A stretch of DNA of 64,000 nucleotides from Streptomyces aureoverticillatus (GCF_014649395.1 NZ_BMSY01000010.1:240297-304296), one strand, 5' to 3'; positions 32,462-42,145 are shown, counted from the first letter of the stretch. Translations and numbers: made by a program. Notes: generated by a model not told the origin, from the letters alone.

Positions 32462-32556
32462 GAGGCCGCGTCCCGCCGAGGCCGCGTCCCGCCGAGGCCG
32501 CGTCCCGCCGAGGCCGCGTCCCGCCGAGGCCACGTCCCGCCGAGGCCCCGGCCGCC
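32462..32556. repeat. Tandem 16-bp repeat, five copies plus a partial sixth
   Basis: Unit GAGGCCGCGTCCCGCC: four perfect copies from 32462, a fifth with one change at 32526-32541, and a partial sixth. In the gap between the RING/TerD-like gene and a polyamine-binding protein. Noncoding on the + strand; a long frame on the - strand is only a by-product. Confidence 0.9.
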
Positions 32557-32576
32557 CCCCGGCGCGGCCCGACAGC

Positions 32577-33884
32577 ATGTCGCCCCACGCCACCCCCGCC
32601 CCGACGCACCGTCCATTGCCCGGCCCCCGCGCCCCCGTGCATGCTGCCGAGGTGCGAGCGAACCCGAGAGCAGTGCGAGCGAACCCCGCAGGCCCCGCCT
32701 CCGCCCCGGTGTCCCGCCGGGCCCTGCTGCGAACCCTCGGCGGCGGTGCCACCGCCGCCGCGGTGGCCGCGCTCGCCACCGGCTGCGGGGTGCCCGCCGC
32801 GTACATCGCACCGGACGAACGCGGCGCCGCCGACCGCTCGCGCACCGACCGGAAGCTGTCCTTCGCCAACTGGCCGCTCTACATCGACACCGACGACGAG
32901 AACAAGACGAAGCGCCCCACCCTCGACGCCTTCGAGAAGCGCACCGGCATCGACGTGCGCTACACGGAGGAGATCAACGACAACGACGAGTTCTTCGGCA
33001 AGATAAGCCCGTCCCTGATGAACCACCAGGAGACCGGCCGCGACCTCATCGTCATCAGCGACTGGATGTGCGCCCGCTTCGTCCGCCTCGGCTGGGTCCA
33101 GGAGATGGACCGCGCCCGCCAGCCGAACGTCACCAAGTACCTTGACCCGCTACTGCGTTCACCCCACTTCGACCGGGGCCGCAAGTTCACCGTCCCCTGG
33201 CAGTCCGGCATCACCGGCATCGCGTACAACAAGAAGCGCCTCGGCCGTGAGATCAAGCAGGTGTCGGACCTCTGGGCGGACGACCTCAAGGGCCGCGTGA
33301 CCCTGCTGTCCGGCCTCGACGAAGCCTTCGGGCTGCTGATGCAGGGCGACGGCGTCGACATCACCCGGTGGACGGCGGACGACTTCCACCGCATGTGCGA
33401 CCGGATCGAGAAGCTCGTCGACAGCCACCACATCCGCCGCTTCACCGGCAACGACTACATCAAGGACCTCTCCAGCGGCGACGTCCTCGCCTGCCAGGCC
33501 TACAGCGGCGACGTCATCCAGCTCCAGGCCGACGACCCGGACATCGAGTTCGTCGTCCCGGAGGAGGGCGCGGAGCTGTGGGCCGAGTCCCTGATGATCC
33601 CCAACCTCGCCCGCCACAAGCTCAACGCCGAGCGCCTGATCGACTACTACTACGAGCCCGAGGTCGCCGCCGAGCTGGCCGCCTGGGTCAACTACGTCTG
33701 CCCCGTGCCCGCCGCCCGCGACATCCTCGCCTCCGCCAAGGACGAGGAGCTGGCGGCGCTCGCCGAGGACCCGCTGATCTTCCCGGACGACGCGATGCGC
33801 AAGCGGCTCGTGATCGCGCGGGACATCACCTCCAAGGAGCGCACGGAGTTCGCGAAGCGGTGGAACTCCCTGGCGGGGCTGTAG
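32577..33884 (+). CDS. Polyamine ABC transporter substrate-binding lipoprotein
   Basis: PotD-like protein that would bind putrescine or spermidine outside the membrane. An export signal with SRRALLRTLGGG suggests the twin-arginine route, and the lipobox is ATGC. The mature part has LSFANWPLYIDTDD, YTEEINDNDEFFGKI and FTGNDYIKDLSSGD, like PotD. 435 residues from ATG 32577; the first 45 are Pro/Arg-rich and a later GTG (32652 or 32709) could be the start. It is closely related to the second copy at 42.2 kb but has no permease or ATPase beside it, so it may feed the same PotABC. Confidence 0.88.
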   Translation: MSPHATPAPTHRPLPGPRAPVHAAEVRANPRAVRANPAGPASAPVSRRALLRTLGGGATAAAVAALATGCGVPAAYIAPDERGAADRSRTDRKLSFANWPLYIDTDDENKTKRPTLDAFEKRTGIDVRYTEEINDNDEFFGKISPSLMNHQETGRDLIVISDWMCARFVRLGWVQEMDRARQPNVTKYLDPLLRSPHFDRGRKFTVPWQSGITGIAYNKKRLGREIKQVSDLWADDLKGRVTLLSGLDEAFGLLMQGDGVDITRWTADDFHRMCDRIEKLVDSHHIRRFTGNDYIKDLSSGDVLACQAYSGDVIQLQADDPDIEFVVPEEGAELWAESLMIPNLARHKLNAERLIDYYYEPEVAAELAAWVNYVCPVPAARDILASAKDEELAALAEDPLIFPDDAMRKRLVIARDITSKERTEFAKRWNSLAGL

Positions 33885-33892
33885 GGCGGCGG

Positions 33893-35089
33893 TCACCGGA
33901 CCTTGAGCGCCGCCTCGACGATGCGCTGGGCGACGGGGTTCACGTTCTCGCCCTTGGCGTCGGTGGAGTTGACGGAGTAGACGAGGACGGTGTCCAGGTT
34001 CCGGGTGGCGGCCATGATCGAGCTGTAGCCGTGCCGGCTGCCGGTCTTCAGCCAGACGACCCGCCCGTCCGGCGCGGTGTAGCGCATCAGCCCCGCGCTC
34101 ATCGTGGCGCCCTCGATGCCGGACGGCACCGTGAACATCTCCTCCAGCTGCGGCTTCGGCACGATCCTGCCCTTGAACAGCGCGAGGGTCAGCCGCTCCA
34201 GGTCGGCCGTCGTCGAGATCATGTCGCCGCCCGCCATCCGGTCCCGCTGGTTCCACTCGGTGACGTCGACCAGCCGTGTCCCGCCGCCGGGCTCCCGCAC
34301 GGCCTGGTAGCCGCGGTTGTGCGGGCCGTGGATGCGGGTGTCCGTGCCGGGGAAGGACGAGTGCCGCATGCCCGCGCGCTTGAGGACGCGCCGGGTGGCC
34401 TCGCTCTCGTACGTGTGCCCCGTGACCTTCTCGATCAGCAGCCCGAGAAGCGTGTAGTTGATGCCCAGGTACTCCTGCTTGACGCCCGGGGCGTGCGCGG
34501 GCCCCTTCGCGATCGACGTGGCGGCGACCTCCTGCGGGGTGAGCGTCTCGAAGCGGTGCGCGTACAGCTCCGCGAAGTCCTTGCCGAGCGAACGGCCGGG
34601 CCGCAACCCGCTGCTGTGGTTGAGGAGTTGGCGTACGGAGATGGGCTTGGCGAACGCGTCGGCGTTCCGGGCGAAGAGGTCCGGCAGATAGCGCTGCACG
34701 GGCGCGCCCAGGTCGATCCTGCTCTCGGCCGCGAGCTGCAGCACGACGGCCGCCGTCACCACCTTCGTGGTGGACCCGGCCCGGAACCGTCCGTCCGGGT
34801 CGGCGGCGCGCCCCGACACCAGATCCCGCACCCCCGAACTGCCCCGCCACGTACCGTTCTTCCCCCCGACCCGCACCAGGGCGGCCGTCGCGTCGGCGTC
34901 GGGCAGCCCGGCGATGGCGGCCCGCAGCGCCTCGGCATCGGGCCGGGAGCCGTGCGCGGCCTCGCCGGAGGCCGCCCCCGGCGAGGTCGAATCGGCGAGG
35001 GCGGGGGCGGTCGCGGCGGCGGTGAGACCGAGAACGACGACGGCGGCGAGCGCGGCGGAACGACGACGGGCACGGGCGCGTGCGGGCAT
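33893..35089 (-). CDS. Secreted serine hydrolase (class C beta-lactamase/DD-peptidase-like)
   Basis: Sec signal peptide with cleavage after TAPALA (about residue 32). The fold of Streptomyces R61 DD-carboxypeptidase and class C beta-lactamases is clear. The serine motif is STTK (Ser106, Lys109) and the KTG motif is in LKTGSRHG. The middle motif, usually YSN, reads Tyr207-Leu-Gly209, so the asparagine is missing; activity may be altered or directed to other esters or peptides. 398 residues, ATG after TGGAG. Convergent with the polyamine-binding protein, eight bases apart. Confidence 0.85.
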   Translation of the reverse strand: MPARARARRRSAALAAVVVLGLTAAATAPALADSTSPGAASGEAAHGSRPDAEALRAAIAGLPDADATAALVRVGGKNGTWRGSSGVRDLVSGRAADPDGRFRAGSTTKVVTAAVVLQLAAESRIDLGAPVQRYLPDLFARNADAFAKPISVRQLLNHSSGLRPGRSLGKDFAELYAHRFETLTPQEVAATSIAKGPAHAPGVKQEYLGINYTLLGLLIEKVTGHTYESEATRRVLKRAGMRHSSFPGTDTRIHGPHNRGYQAVREPGGGTRLVDVTEWNQRDRMAGGDMISTTADLERLTLALFKGRIVPKPQLEEMFTVPSGIEGATMSAGLMRYTAPDGRVVWLKTGSRHGYSSIMAATRNLDTVLVYSVNSTDAKGENVNPVAQRIVEAALKVR

Positions 35090-35259
35090 GGGCTGCTCCA
35101 GGATGGGTGGTCGGGGGGTACGACTTCCATCCTGTGTGGCGGGTGCGGCTGCCGGATCATCACTGGGGAGGGGGCGGCCCCTGAGACCGCACCGGGCTCA
35201 ACCGGGGTACGTCCCCGGGTAGTTGCGGGGCCCGACCCTTAGGGGAACCAACGCGCCCC

Positions 35260-35652
35260 TCAGGACGCCTTCCCCGTCCGCGTTCCCTCGTCCGCCCGGT
35301 CCTGCGCGTCGAGCACCTCGTCCCCGTGCTCGTAGGCCCAGGCGGCGAGCGTCTCGATCGGCGCTATCAGCGTCCGGCCGAGCGCGGTGAGCCCGTACTC
35401 GACGCGGGGCGGCGACTCGGCGTACGCGCGCCGGATCACCAGGCCGTTGTACTCCAGCCGCCGCAGCGTCTCCGTCAGGATCTTGGGGCTGATGCCGCCG
35501 ATGCGCCCGCGCAGTTCGCGCGGGCGCATCGGGCCGTGCCGCAGCGCCCAGAGCACGACGGGGTTCCAGGTGTTGGCGAACAGGTCGAAGGCGAGGCGGG
35601 CCCGGCAGTCGGCCAGCAGGTCGGTCGGTTCGTGAGAAGTCACAGCCCCCAT
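35260..35652 (-). CDS. HxlR family regulator
   Basis: 130-residue winged-helix protein: CRARLAFDLFANTWNPVVLWAL then RELRGRIGGISPKILTETLRRLEYNGLV, the MarR-like HxlR pattern. Some family members sense aldehydes or oxidants through a cysteine; Cys16 is the only cysteine here. Divergent from a reductase gene with a shared 128-base region that contains a palindrome, the usual layout of HxlR and its target. Confidence 0.88.
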   Translation of the reverse strand: MGAVTSHEPTDLLADCRARLAFDLFANTWNPVVLWALRHGPMRPRELRGRIGGISPKILTETLRRLEYNGLVIRRAYAESPPRVEYGLTALGRTLIAPIETLAAWAYEHGDEVLDAQDRADEGTRTGKAS

Positions 35653-35694
35653 GCTGCCCTGCCCCGCGGCGGGTTCATGGCGGCGTCGAGACTT

Positions 35695-35704
35695 ACCGAT
35701 CGGT
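35695..35704. promoter_or_regulatory. Palindrome ACCGATCGGT, likely HxlR operator
   Basis: Perfect 10-base palindrome 43 bases upstream of the HxlR start and 77 before the reductase start. TACTGT at 35719-35724 could be the -10 of the reductase promoter, which would put the palindrome on its -35. From memory, similar TTACCGATCGGTAA sites occur beside HxlR genes in other streptomycetes. Confidence 0.5.
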
Positions 35705-35780
35705 GCCCGAGCGCCTTCCTACTGTCGTTTCCGTACCGGCCGCCGGGGCCGGACGACCGACAGAAACGGCAGGAACACGT

Positions 35781-36425
35781 ATGCGCGTGGGGATTCTTGG
35801 GACCGGGGACATGGCCGCCGCGCTGGGGGGCCAGTGGGTCCGCGCGGGGCACGAGGTGTTCGTCGGCGGGCGGGACGAGGGCCGTGCGGCGGTGCTCGCG
35901 AGGCGGATCGGCGCGGCTGGCCACGGCACATCGCGCGCCGCCGCGGAGTTCGGGGACGGCGCGGTGCTGTGCGCGCTGCCGTACGAGGCCGGGGCCGAAG
36001 TCGTCGGCGGCCTCGAAGCCGCCCTGCGCGGGCGGGTGCTCGTCGACTGCGGGAATCCGCTGGGGGAGGGCTTCGCGCTCCTGACGGAGGGCGGTCCTTC
36101 CGCAGCCGAGCGGCTCGCCGCCGCCGCGCCCGGCGCCCGCGTGGTGAAGGCGTTCAACCTCTGCCACGAGAGCGTGTGGCGGCTCGCGCCGCCCGTGTTC
36201 GGCGGACGGCCGCTCGCGGTGCCGGTGTGCGGCGACGACGAGGAGGCCCTGGCTGTCGTACGGGAACTGGTGCGGGACATCGGATGCGTGCCGTACGACG
36301 CGGGCGGGCTCGGCCGGGCCGGCCTGGTGGAGGCGACGGCCGCGCTCCTGATCGGGCTGTGGGTGGGCGCGGGCGTGGACGCGCAGGCGATGGTGCCGCC
36401 GGTGGGGCAGGTGGCGCAGGGGTGA
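35781..36425 (+). CDS. NAD(P)- or F420-linked reductase (NADP oxidoreductase fold)
   Basis: 214 residues with an N-terminal dinucleotide fold beginning MRVGILGTGDMAAALGG and the family parts LVDCGNPLGEG and VVKAFN, as in F420-dependent NADP oxidoreductases and their relatives. Whether it uses F420 cannot be told. ATG 35781 follows AGGAA. Probably controlled by the divergent HxlR protein, so its substrate may be the compound that inactivates that regulator. Confidence 0.82.
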   Translation: MRVGILGTGDMAAALGGQWVRAGHEVFVGGRDEGRAAVLARRIGAAGHGTSRAAAEFGDGAVLCALPYEAGAEVVGGLEAALRGRVLVDCGNPLGEGFALLTEGGPSAAERLAAAAPGARVVKAFNLCHESVWRLAPPVFGGRPLAVPVCGDDEEALAVVRELVRDIGCVPYDAGGLGRAGLVEATAALLIGLWVGAGVDAQAMVPPVGQVAQG

Positions 36426-36440
36426 CCAGCCGCTCCGGGG

Positions 36441-37259
36441 CTACGGTTTGCGGGCCACCGCGCCGAACTGGGGGACCGGATCCGCCTCCGGGAAGCGCCA
36501 GCGGGAGCAGGATTCGACGCCGGGCTCCAGGAGTTCCAGGCCCTCCATGAAGGACAGGAACTCCGCGCGGGTGCGGCCGGTGATCGGGGGTGTCGCGTTG
36601 GCGTTCCAGAAGTCCATGGCCGGCTGGTTGCCCGCGCCGCCGACGTCGGCGTCCAGGGTGGGGTGCGTCAGGACCAGGTAACTGCCGGACGGCACGGCGT
36701 CCATGAGGGTCCGTACGATCCCTCGGCACTCCTCGGTGTCCGGGATGAAGTTCAGGATGCCGAGCAGCATCACGGCGACCGGGCGCGTGAAGTCGAGCGT
36801 TTCGGCGGCGGTTTCTATGATCCGCCGCGCGTTGCGGGCGTCCTCGTCGATGTACGTGGTCACGCCCTCGGGCGAGCTGGTGAGCAGGGCGTGCGCGTGG
36901 GTCAGGACGATCGGGTCGTTGTCGACGTACACGACGCGGGCCTCGGGCGCGAGGCGCTGCGCCACCTCATGGGTGTTGTCGCCCGTGGGCAGCCCCGTGC
37001 CGATGTCCAACAACTGGCGGATGCCGACGTCGCCCACCAGGTGGGACACCGCCCGGCCGAGGAACGCGCGGTCCGCGCGGGCCACTTCGCCGATGCCGGG
37101 GAACATCTCGACGACCTGCTCGCCGACCGCGCGGTCCACCGGGTAGTTGTCCTTGCCGCCCAGCCAGAAGTTCCAGACGCGGGCGTTGTGCGCCACGTCC
37201 GTACGGATGCGGTCGGTGCCGTTCGTGGCCTCTGCGTGCTGTGCGTTCTCTGCGCTCAC
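36441..37259 (-). CDS. SAM-dependent methyltransferase (Methyltransf_19/DUF574 type)
   Basis: 272 residues. The SAM-binding motif LLDIGTGLPTGDNTHEVAQ, the acidic VVYVDNDPIVL and the N-terminal ARVWNFWLGGKDNYPVDR are diagnostic of a family with many copies in each streptomycete, of unknown substrate. The GTG start overlaps the stop of the GDPD gene by four bases (GTGA), so both are one operon on the - strand. Confidence 0.88.
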   Translation of the reverse strand: MSAENAQHAEATNGTDRIRTDVAHNARVWNFWLGGKDNYPVDRAVGEQVVEMFPGIGEVARADRAFLGRAVSHLVGDVGIRQLLDIGTGLPTGDNTHEVAQRLAPEARVVYVDNDPIVLTHAHALLTSSPEGVTTYIDEDARNARRIIETAAETLDFTRPVAVMLLGILNFIPDTEECRGIVRTLMDAVPSGSYLVLTHPTLDADVGGAGNQPAMDFWNANATPPITGRTRAEFLSFMEGLELLEPGVESCSRWRFPEADPVPQFGAVARKP

Positions 37260-37990
37260 TCGTGAGGTTCCTTCCCCGTCTGCCGGTCGTGCCGCCGGGG
37301 CCGCCGAGTCCCTCGGGACAGCTCGACGGCGAGTGCGTCCACGCGGTTGGTGGTGATCGAGTCCACCCCGTGGGAGATGAGCTTACGCATGGTTCGGCGG
37401 GTGTCGGCGGTCCAGGCGGAGATCAGCAGACCGTCGGCGTGCACGCGGTCCACCAGCTCCCGACTCACCAGCCCGAAGCGGTAGTTGAGCCAGCGCGGGC
37501 CGATCGCGTCGAGCAGCGCGGGCCGGGGCGGGGCGAGGGACTTCCAGGTGAGGGAGATCTCCGCGGCCGGGTCCGCCGCGCGCACGGCGAGCATCGCGGC
37601 GGGGCCCGCGCAGTAGTACGCCCGGTCGGCCGCCCCGCAGTCGGCGATGACGCCGACGACGGTGCGCACCGACTCCGGGGTCGCTCCCGGCAGGTCCACG
37701 AGCACGCGGTGTCCCGCCGTCTCCTTGAGGGCCGCTTCGAGGGTGGGTACGCCGCCGCCGGTCAGCCCGCGCAGCTCGTCCGCCGACAGCGCGGCGAGCG
37801 GCCGCTCGTGCTCCCAGAGCCGTTCGAGGCTCGCGTCGTGCAGCAGCACGGGTACGTCGTCACGGGTCAGGCGGACGTCGATCTCGACCGCGTCCGCGCC
37901 CCGGTCGAGCGCCGAGCGCAGGGAGGGGAGGGTGTTCTCGCGGACGCGGTAGGGGTCGCCTCGGTGGGCCACGGCGGTCACGGTGCGCAT
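37256..37990 (-). CDS. Glycerophosphodiester phosphodiesterase family protein
   Basis: Hydrolyses glycerophosphodiesters to glycerol 3-phosphate and an alcohol. TIM-barrel GDPD pattern: VAHRGDPYRVRENT with the catalytic His and Arg, ADAVEIDVRLTRDDVPVLLHD with the metal-binding Glu and Asp and the second His, and a C-terminal VDSITTNR. 244 residues without signal peptide. ATG 37990 chosen; ATG 37999 is possible. CACAAT, a possible -10, stands just upstream, as in front of dxr. Confidence 0.88.
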   Translation of the reverse strand: MRTVTAVAHRGDPYRVRENTLPSLRSALDRGADAVEIDVRLTRDDVPVLLHDASLERLWEHERPLAALSADELRGLTGGGVPTLEAALKETAGHRVLVDLPGATPESVRTVVGVIADCGAADRAYYCAGPAAMLAVRAADPAAEISLTWKSLAPPRPALLDAIGPRWLNYRFGLVSRELVDRVHADGLLISAWTADTRRTMRKLISHGVDSITTNRVDALAVELSRGTRRPRRHDRQTGKEPHE

Positions 37991-38046
37991 GGGTCCCATT
38001 GTGGCCGGGGCGGCTGCTCGGCCGGGGTGGTGGCCTGGCCGGGGGT

Positions 38047-38074
38047 GGCGGCCCGGATGTGGCGGCCCGGATGT
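38047..38074. repeat. Tandem duplication of a 14-mer
   Basis: GGCGGCCCGGATGT occurs twice head to tail, inside a gap (38000-38124) made of G-rich imperfect repeats (GGCCGGGGTGG and GGCCGGGGGTGG precede it). Noncoding. Confidence 0.7.
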
Positions 38075-38124
38075 GGTGCGGGTCTCCGGGCCGCCAGTGG
38101 TTCAGGAGGCTTGCGGGGGCCTGG

Positions 38125-39198
<1,074 letters not shown>

Positions 39199-39847
39199 GG
39201 GTTCCTCCCCGGAACACGGTGTGATCGGCTGATCGGTTGACCCCAAGGGGCCGGGGTCATCGTAGGACGGGGTCCCCGGGGGCTACCGGGGCGCCCCACA
39301 CCGTGACGGCGCCGTCGACCTGGGACGCACCCCTCCCCAAACCGAAAGGTGACCGTCGGCCTGGGCTGTGCCCACCCTTCCCCAAGCTCTCGGCTTCGCT
39401 CGAGCAGGGGATGCCCCACTCGCCCTGCGGCACGACTGCCCACAGCGGGGAACGGCACCCTGGGCTGCCTTGAGGGTCGGGAGCCGCCCCTGGCGGCCCA
39501 GCTGCCCACAGCAGGTACCGGCGGCTGCCCCTCCCCAAGCCGTAGCGGCACCGCCGACCTGGGCTGTGCCCACCCGTTCCGCCCTGTGGCACGCCTGCCC
39601 ACAGCGGGAGCGGGGCTGTGCCCACAGCAGCGAGCGGTGAGCAACGCGCGCGGCTCGCCGCGGAGCCACCACCCACCCCATCGCCGCCGGACAAGCCTTC
39701 GTGGCACCGGAAGTCCGGCCCGCCCCAGCCGTCCGGGCGGGGCCCGCCCCGGTTCCGGCCCGAAGCCCGATGTGCCAGTAAACGGGCGGGCGGGAGGGTG
39801 GGAGATATCCGCCGCGAAGCGGCGGGACAGGACACCGCAAGCCAGCG
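39199..39847. repeat. Repeat-rich intergenic region
   Basis: 649 bases without a gene. 39365-39449 is a near-identical copy of the 85-bp element at 9.9 kb. 39460-39489 matches the element at 21.9 kb. CCTGGGCTGTGCCCACCC-type blocks occur at about 39360 and 39558, and CTGCCCACAGC-type ends near 39435, 39508, 39594 and 39617, several able to fold as CTGTGG..CCACAG stems. It appears to be an array of related palindromic units. Downstream, 39640-39847 shows nothing I can name. Confidence 0.8.
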
Positions 39848-40432
39848 CTAGCGCAACCGCTCACGCGCAGCCATCAGCGCGAACCCCAGCAGATTCAGCC
39901 CCCGCCACCCCGCGGGATCCCCGATACGCGGATCATCCGCGGCGAGCCCGACCCCCCACACGGGGTCGACGGGACTCGCCTCGACCAGCACCCGCTCCCC
40001 CGTACCGACGAGGTGAGCAAGAAGCGCCTCGTCCGAGGAGAACTTCCGCACCGAGCCCTCGACGACGACACGGAACCGCTCCCGCGCCCACACCGCCTCG
40101 TCGAACCCCCGCACCAGACGCCCCGCCCGCTTCGCCTCGGCGGGCGTCCGGGCCGACAGGACCGCCCGCTCGGCGTCCGCGTCCCCGAAGAGGCGGGCCT
40201 TCTCGGCCATCATCCAGTGCTCGGCCGTGGCGTACTCGACGCCGTCGGACGTGAACGGCGAGGGCCACCACTGGCTGAAACAGCTCGCTCCGAGCGCGCC
40301 GTCCCGGCGCGGGGCGTGCCCCCAGAAGTACAGATACTTCAGCCGCTGCCCCGCCCGCGCCGCCGTCAGCAATGACTCCACCGAGCGAATCCCCGCCGTG
40401 TCCGCCCCCGCGGTCCCCACCTTGTCGTTCAT
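39848..40432 (-). CDS. NADAR family protein
   Basis: 194 residues of the YbiA/NADAR family: YLYFWGHAPRRDG, CFSQWWPSPFTSDG, YATAEHWMMAEKARLF and VWGVGLAADDPRI. Known members cut N-glycosidic bonds in riboflavin-pathway intermediates or remove ADP-ribose from nucleobases, and some belong to anti-phage or toxin-antidote systems. No toxin-like partner is adjacent here. ATG 40432 has GGGTGG upstream; a GTG 21 bases further up is possible. Divergent from the polyamine operon. Confidence 0.9.
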   Translation of the reverse strand: MNDKVGTAGADTAGIRSVESLLTAARAGQRLKYLYFWGHAPRRDGALGASCFSQWWPSPFTSDGVEYATAEHWMMAEKARLFGDADAERAVLSARTPAEAKRAGRLVRGFDEAVWARERFRVVVEGSVRKFSSDEALLAHLVGTGERVLVEASPVDPVWGVGLAADDPRIGDPAGWRGLNLLGFALMAARERLR

Positions 40433-40542
40433 GCACGCCACCCTGGCACGCACCACTGACAGTCCGTCCCCCAATTTCCAGGCCGACTCGACACCTGGTC
40501 GACAGATTCCGTCGCGTAACCAAAAGGCAACAACGGAATCAC

Positions 40543-40571
40543 TTGCTGGACCATCGACCCCCTGTCAGGAT
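40543..40571 (+). promoter_or_regulatory. Promoter of the polyamine transport operon
   Basis: TTGCTG at 40543-40548 and CAGGAT at 40566-40571 with 17 bases between. Just upstream is an A-rich segment (AACCAAAAGGCAACAACGGA, around 40518-40537) that stands out in this DNA and may bind an activator or repressor. Confidence 0.45.
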
Positions 40572-40639
40572 CGGCACTCAAATCGATCTGGAACGACGCC
40601 GGTCCTCTCGGGACGGGGCGGCCGGCGGAGGAGAGCGTC

Positions 40640-42145
40640 ATGCACACATTCCAGGCGCGGGACCGTTTCGCGGACGGCGCCCAGTACATCGCGGGACGCC
40701 TCACCCAGGGCACCTCAGGACGCACCCACGCGGTGGTGGATCCGGCCACGGGCGACGAGGTCCTCACCTATGAGCTCGCGGGCCCGAAGGACGTGGACGC
40801 CGCCGTCGCCGCCGCCGCGAGCGCGTACGACGGCTGGTCGGCCGCGAGCCCCGGTGAGCGCTCCGACGCCATGCACCGCTTCGCCGCGGAACTCTCCGCC
40901 CGCGCCGAGGACCTCGCGCAGGCCGAGTCCCTGCAGTGCGGCAAGCCGATCAAGCTGAGCCGCGAGTTCGACGTACCGGGGACCGTCGACAACACCGCCT
41001 TCTTCGCGGGCGCGGCCCGCCACCTGGCGGGCCAGTCCGCCGGGGAGTACGACGGCGGCGACCACACCTCGTACGTACGCCGCGAACCGATCGGCGTCGT
41101 CGGCTCCATCGCGCCCTGGAACTACCCGCTCCAGATGGCCGCCTGGAAGGTGCTCCCGGCCATCGCGGCCGGCAACACCATCGTCCTGAAGCCCTCCGAG
41201 CTGACGCCGTTCACCTCGCTGATGTTCGCGCAGGCCGCCACCGCGGCCGGGATCCCCGACGGCGTCGTCAACATCGTCACGGGGGCGGGCCTGGACGCCG
41301 GTGAGCACCTCGTCGGGCACCCCGATGTCGTCATGACCTCCTTCACCGGGTCCACCGGAGTGGGCAAACGCGTCGCCGAGATCGCCACCGCCACCGTCAA
41401 GCGGCTGCACCTGGAGCTCGGCGGCAAGGCGCCCTTCGTCGTGTTCGACGACGCCGACCTGGAGGCCGCCGTGCACGGCGCCGTCGCGGGCGCCCTCATC
41501 AACACCGGCCAGGACTGCACGGCCGCCACGCGCGCGTACGTACAGCGGCCGCTGTACGACGCCTTCGTAGAGGGCGTCGCCGAGCTGATGGGGACCGTGC
41601 GGCTGGGTGATCCCTTCGATCCCGCCACCGACCTCGGCCCGCTCATCTCGCACCCGCACCGCGACCGCGTCGCCGGCTTCGTCGACCGGGCCCGCTCCTA
41701 CGCGCGCGTGGTCACCGGCGGCGAGGCGCCCGACCACCCCGGCGCGTACTACAGGCCCACCCTCATCGCGGACGCCGCGCAGGACAGCGAGGCGGTGCAG
41801 GCGGAGATCTTCGGCCCGGTGCTCGTCGTGCTGCCCTTCGACTCCGACGCCGACGGCATCCGGCTCGCCAACGACACCCCCTACGGCCTCGCCGCCTCCG
41901 CCTGGACGCGGGACGTCTTCCGCGCCAACCGCGCGACCCGCGAGATCAAGGCCGGCTGCGTGTGGGTCAACGACCACATCCCGATCCTCAGCGAGATGCC
42001 GCACGGCGGATACAAGGCGTCCGGCTACGGCAAGGACATGTCCGCCTACTCCTTCGAGGAGTACACCCAGATCAAGCACGTCATGTTCGACAACACCGCG
42101 GTGGCCAGGAAGGACTGGCACCGCACGATCTTCGGGGACCGATAG
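40640..42145 (+). CDS. Aldehyde dehydrogenase of the polyamine operon
   Basis: NAD(P)-dependent aldehyde dehydrogenase, probably for 4-aminobutanal or gamma-glutamyl-aminobutanal. Catalytic Cys in NTGQDCTAATR, glutamate in HLELGGKAP, cofactor loop SFTGSTGVG, proline-rich substrate loop PWNYPLQMA. 501 residues, ATG after GGAGGAG. A close paralogue of the enzyme at 28 kb. First gene of the operon with potD, potA, potB, potC and an FAD oxidase, all on the + strand with short gaps or overlaps. Confidence 0.93.
   Translation: MHTFQARDRFADGAQYIAGRLTQGTSGRTHAVVDPATGDEVLTYELAGPKDVDAAVAAAASAYDGWSAASPGERSDAMHRFAAELSARAEDLAQAESLQCGKPIKLSREFDVPGTVDNTAFFAGAARHLAGQSAGEYDGGDHTSYVRREPIGVVGSIAPWNYPLQMAAWKVLPAIAAGNTIVLKPSELTPFTSLMFAQAATAAGIPDGVVNIVTGAGLDAGEHLVGHPDVVMTSFTGSTGVGKRVAEIATATVKRLHLELGGKAPFVVFDDADLEAAVHGAVAGALINTGQDCTAATRAYVQRPLYDAFVEGVAELMGTVRLGDPFDPATDLGPLISHPHRDRVAGFVDRARSYARVVTGGEAPDHPGAYYRPTLIADAAQDSEAVQAEIFGPVLVVLPFDSDADGIRLANDTPYGLAASAWTRDVFRANRATREIKAGCVWVNDHIPILSEMPHGGYKASGYGKDMSAYSFEEYTQIKHVMFDNTAVARKDWHRTIFGDR

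Noticed and set aside
32462..32556. Tandem repeat as a CRISPR array
   Set aside because: Units follow each other directly without spacers and no cas gene is present.
29373..33026. A 1217-codon open frame on the - strand
   Set aside because: It lies antisense to the RING/TerD-like gene and runs through the 16-bp tandem repeat. Its sequence is low-complexity Gly/Arg/Ala/His without any domain, as expected opposite high-GC coding DNA.
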